Assembly (NCBI GenBank): GCA_019118725.1
Contig: DWYO01000070.1
Span: 1-7,342 of the forward strand
Reading direction: 5' to 3'
Source of the DNA: Candidatus Parabacteroides intestinavium
GTDB lineage: Bacteria; Bacteroidota; Bacteroidia; Bacteroidales; Tannerellaceae
Length of the DNA stretch: 7,342 nucleotides
This document shows, piece after piece, positions 5,514 through 7,342 of this stretch (positions are counted from its first letter, which is position 1; every line of letters starts with the position of its first letter). A program made the translations under genes and the position numbers. The notes under the pieces are model-generated. The model ran no database searches, had not been told where the DNA came from, and saw only the letters and a list, made by a program, of their open reading frames with translations.

Positions 5514-7342
5514 TCAAAAGGGGAACAACAGCGGCAGTACAATAACCATTACGATTCCCATGATAACCTGTAACGGCAGACCTACCTTTATGTAATCCAT
5601 GAATGTATATTGTCCGGCTTTCATCACCAAAGCATTCGGTGGAGTAGAAAAAGGAGAGGCGAAGCACATACTTGCAGCGACCGCTACAGCAAACAGGAAA
5701 GGTACAGGACTCACTCCAATCTGTGTGGCACTCTGCAAGGCGATCGGGGCCATGAGCACGGCAGTAACCGTGTTACTGATAAACATGGTCATAAGCGAAG
5801 TGGCAAAATAGATTCCGGCCATCATCAACATCGGCCCATAAGTTCCCAATCCGCCTGCTAAGGCATTCGCGATATAATCCGATACACCTGTCTTTTCAAG
5901 GGCGAGTGACATCGGCAGCATGGCGGCAAAAAGGACTATGGTTTCCCAATTGATGGTCTTGTAGGCGGCTTCGACATTGCGGAAACAGCCCGTCATGACC
6001 ATCAACATGGCTGCGATCATCACCGCTGTGACGGGTGCCACCGGGATGAAGTCGAACACCATCATGGCTATCATAGCGACCATAATTATGGCGGCAACCG
6101 GTGCCATATAGTCTAATGTAACCTTTTGGGCTTCTTCAAGTGGCTGCCCCAAAACCACCCATTCGGTATCATCCTTACTTAGTCGGGCAATATCCGGCCA
6201 TGCACCCTGTACCAGCAGCACATCCCCACTATGCATTACGGTATTCCCCAGATTATTCAGAATATACTCTTTTCTCCGTTTGATACCCAATACATTGACA
6301 TTGAACTTATCCCTAAATCCGGCTTCCTTTACCCGCATATTTACGATCTTTGAGGAAGACATGAGCAGGATCTCCGCTATGCCTATATTGTAGAATGCGA
6401 GTTTTTTCTGAGAGGCCGATGCCAATTCCGCACTATGTTCATCCATCAGTTCAAGTCCAAAGTCTTCCGCAAAACGGTTTACCGAGGATATGTTTCCCGT
6501 AACATATAGCACATCCCCACTTTTGATGATTGTGTTTGCCGAAGCCTGCTTTTGTGTCACAGTCTTGAGAAACTTGTGTTGCTCCGTATCGATTCTCCGG
6601 ATCTCCAAAACATTGAGATGGTACACATTACGGACATCCAGATCGACAATGGTTCTTCCCAGAGCCTTCGAATCCGAAGGAACACTCAACCGGTAAAGGT
6701 TACTGGAAAGTCTGTATTCCTTGGCCAATTGCGTCAAAGATTTACCTGTCCCGGCGTTCTGGTCGGATTTCTCTTTCCGAGAAAGGAACCACTTGGTAAG
6801 AGGAAGAAGCACCAATGTTCCCGTTATGATGCAGATAGCGCCTACAGGTGTAAAGGAAAAAAACGAAAGCGGTTCGTACCCGGCATGGAAAAGCGTATCG
6901 CTGATAATCAGGTTCGGCGGAGTACCTATCAGCGTCATCATTCCTCCCATACTGCTTGCAAAGGCGAGCGGCATCAACAACCGACTGGGATTGGTTCCCG
7001 CATTGTTTGCCAGGCTCACTACGATAGGAAGCATGAGAGCCACTGTACCCGTATTGCTGACAAACGCGCCTATTGAGGCGGTTACCAGCATGACCAACAG
7101 AAAAAGCTTCAGTTCGCTGTTGCCTGCCAGTTTGAGAATCCGTGAACTGATCATCTTAGCAAGTCCTGTCTGAAAAATTGCACCTCCGACAACAAACAGT
7201 CCGACCATCATGATTACGACATTATTTGAAAATCCGGACAATGCCTCTTCAGGAGTGAGAATGCCGCAAACCATCAGGGCGATAAGTGAGCATAATGCTA
7301 TGATGTCAGAACGGAACCTGCCTGAAACGAATAGCGCAGATG
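5514..7342 (-). CDS. DASS/SLC13-family permease with two TrkA_C domains, N-terminus beyond the window
   Basis: Inner-membrane, probably sodium-coupled transporter of anions such as dicarboxylates or sulfate. The substrate cannot be read from the sequence. The frame is open to the right edge: 608 residues are visible, and the 22 codons before the internal ATG at 7274 read as a normal first membrane helix (LFVSGRFRSDIIALCSLIAL), so the start lies outside. Counting from that ATG, the N-terminal membrane half (about 1-165) holds the SNT motif (FVSNTGTVALMLP, 73-75) and GTPPN (117-121). Two TrkA_C (RCK_C) domains follow at about 190-277 and 290-378, each ending in a SGDVL(Y/L)V-type strand. The C-terminal half (about 390-586) repeats the plan with SNT (FISNTVTAVLMAP, 500-502) and STPPN (543-547). 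The paired SNT motifs are the sodium and substrate sites of this family. Soluble TrkA_C domains between the halves suggest ligand control of transport. Convergent with gdhA. Confidence 0.92.
   Translation of the reverse strand, partial: SALFVSGRFRSDIIALCSLIALMVCGILTPEEALSGFSNNVVIMMVGLFVVGGAIFQTGLAKMISSRILKLAGNSELKLFLLVMLVTASIGAFVSNTGTVALMLPIVVSLANNAGTNPSRLLMPLAFASSMGGMMTLIGTPPNLIISDTLFHAGYEPLSFFSFTPVGAICIITGTLVLLPLTKWFLSRKEKSDQNAGTGKSLTQLAKEYRLSSNLYRLSVPSDSKALGRTIVDLDVRNVYHLNVLEIRRIDTEQHKFLKTVTQKQASANTIIKSGDVLYVTGNISSVNRFAEDFGLELMDEHSAELASASQKKLAFYNIGIAEILLMSSSKIVNMRVKEAGFRDKFNVNVLGIKRRKEYILNNLGNTVMHSGDVLLVQGAWPDIARLSKDDTEWVVLGQPLEEAQKVTLDYMAPVAAIIMVAMIAMMVFDFIPVAPVTAVMIAAMLMVMTGCFRNVEAAYKTINWETIVLFAAMLPMSLALEKTGVSDYIANALAGGLGTYGPMLMMAGIYFATSLMTMFISNTVTAVLMAPIALQSATQIGVSPVPFLFAVAVAASMCFASPFSTPPNALVMKAGQYTFMDYIKVGLPLQVIMGIVMVIVLPLLFPF

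Noticed and set aside
6552..7173. Plus-strand open frames of 150-174 codons opposite the transporter
   Set aside because: They are antisense to a clear transporter gene, have no recognisable domain and no promoter or plausible composition.
5514..7274. Transporter as a complete gene starting at the ATG at 7274
   Set aside because: The frame continues without a stop to the window edge with membrane-helix-like sequence, so that ATG is internal.

Overview
The window looks like chromosome from a gut-type Bacteroidales bacterium, most likely Bacteroides or a close relative. The reasons are promoters of the Bacteroides type (TAnnTTTG at -7 with a TTG-type -33 box about 20 bases upstream), no clear Shine-Dalgarno sequences, a GdhA of the Bacteroides kind, a Big-domain secreted protein with a short C-terminal module of the kind seen in Bacteroidales surface proteins, and a KilA-N protein of a type common in this order. 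The species cannot be fixed from the sequence alone.

Positions 1-1560 are an accessory segment of two adjacent gene units built to one plan. Each unit starts with the same left arm (32 identical bases at 1-32 and 986-1017), which supplies the -33 half of a promoter. Each ends with a right arm (893-949 and 1491-1558) whose reverse complement matches the left arm. Unit 1 carries a KilA-N domain protein. Unit 2 carries a 60-residue basic protein followed one base later by a GNAT acetyltransferase that has lost its central acetyl-CoA-binding part in frame. Back to back, the right arm of unit 1 and the left arm of unit 2 make an imperfect palindrome of about 120 bases between the units. This cassette-like layout is the most unusual structure in the window.

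Positions 1584-3773 encode a 729-residue secreted modular protein: signal peptide, beta-strand-rich repeat region, two Big_2-type Ig domains around an MBG-like domain, a proline-rich linker, a Bacteroidales module and a short C-terminal domain. Its base composition changes at the module borders, and its start codon lies in one arm of a 12-base inverted repeat whose other arm belongs to the unit 2 right-end repeat. A strong rho-independent terminator (3789-3829) closes this block.

Positions 3866-5264 are a self-contained housekeeping unit: promoter, short leader and gdhA, encoding a hexameric-type, probably NADP-dependent glutamate dehydrogenase for ammonia assimilation. The gap after it holds a long hairpin (5304-5407) whose 28-pair stem is complete if G-U pairs are allowed, probably a repeated palindromic element. 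Converging on it from the minus strand is a DASS/SLC13 transporter with two central TrkA_C domains; its reading frame runs off the right edge, so its N-terminus is missing.

Functionally the right half is core metabolism and transport and the left half is accessory DNA. No RNA genes, CRISPR arrays, transposase or integrase genes are visible in the window.
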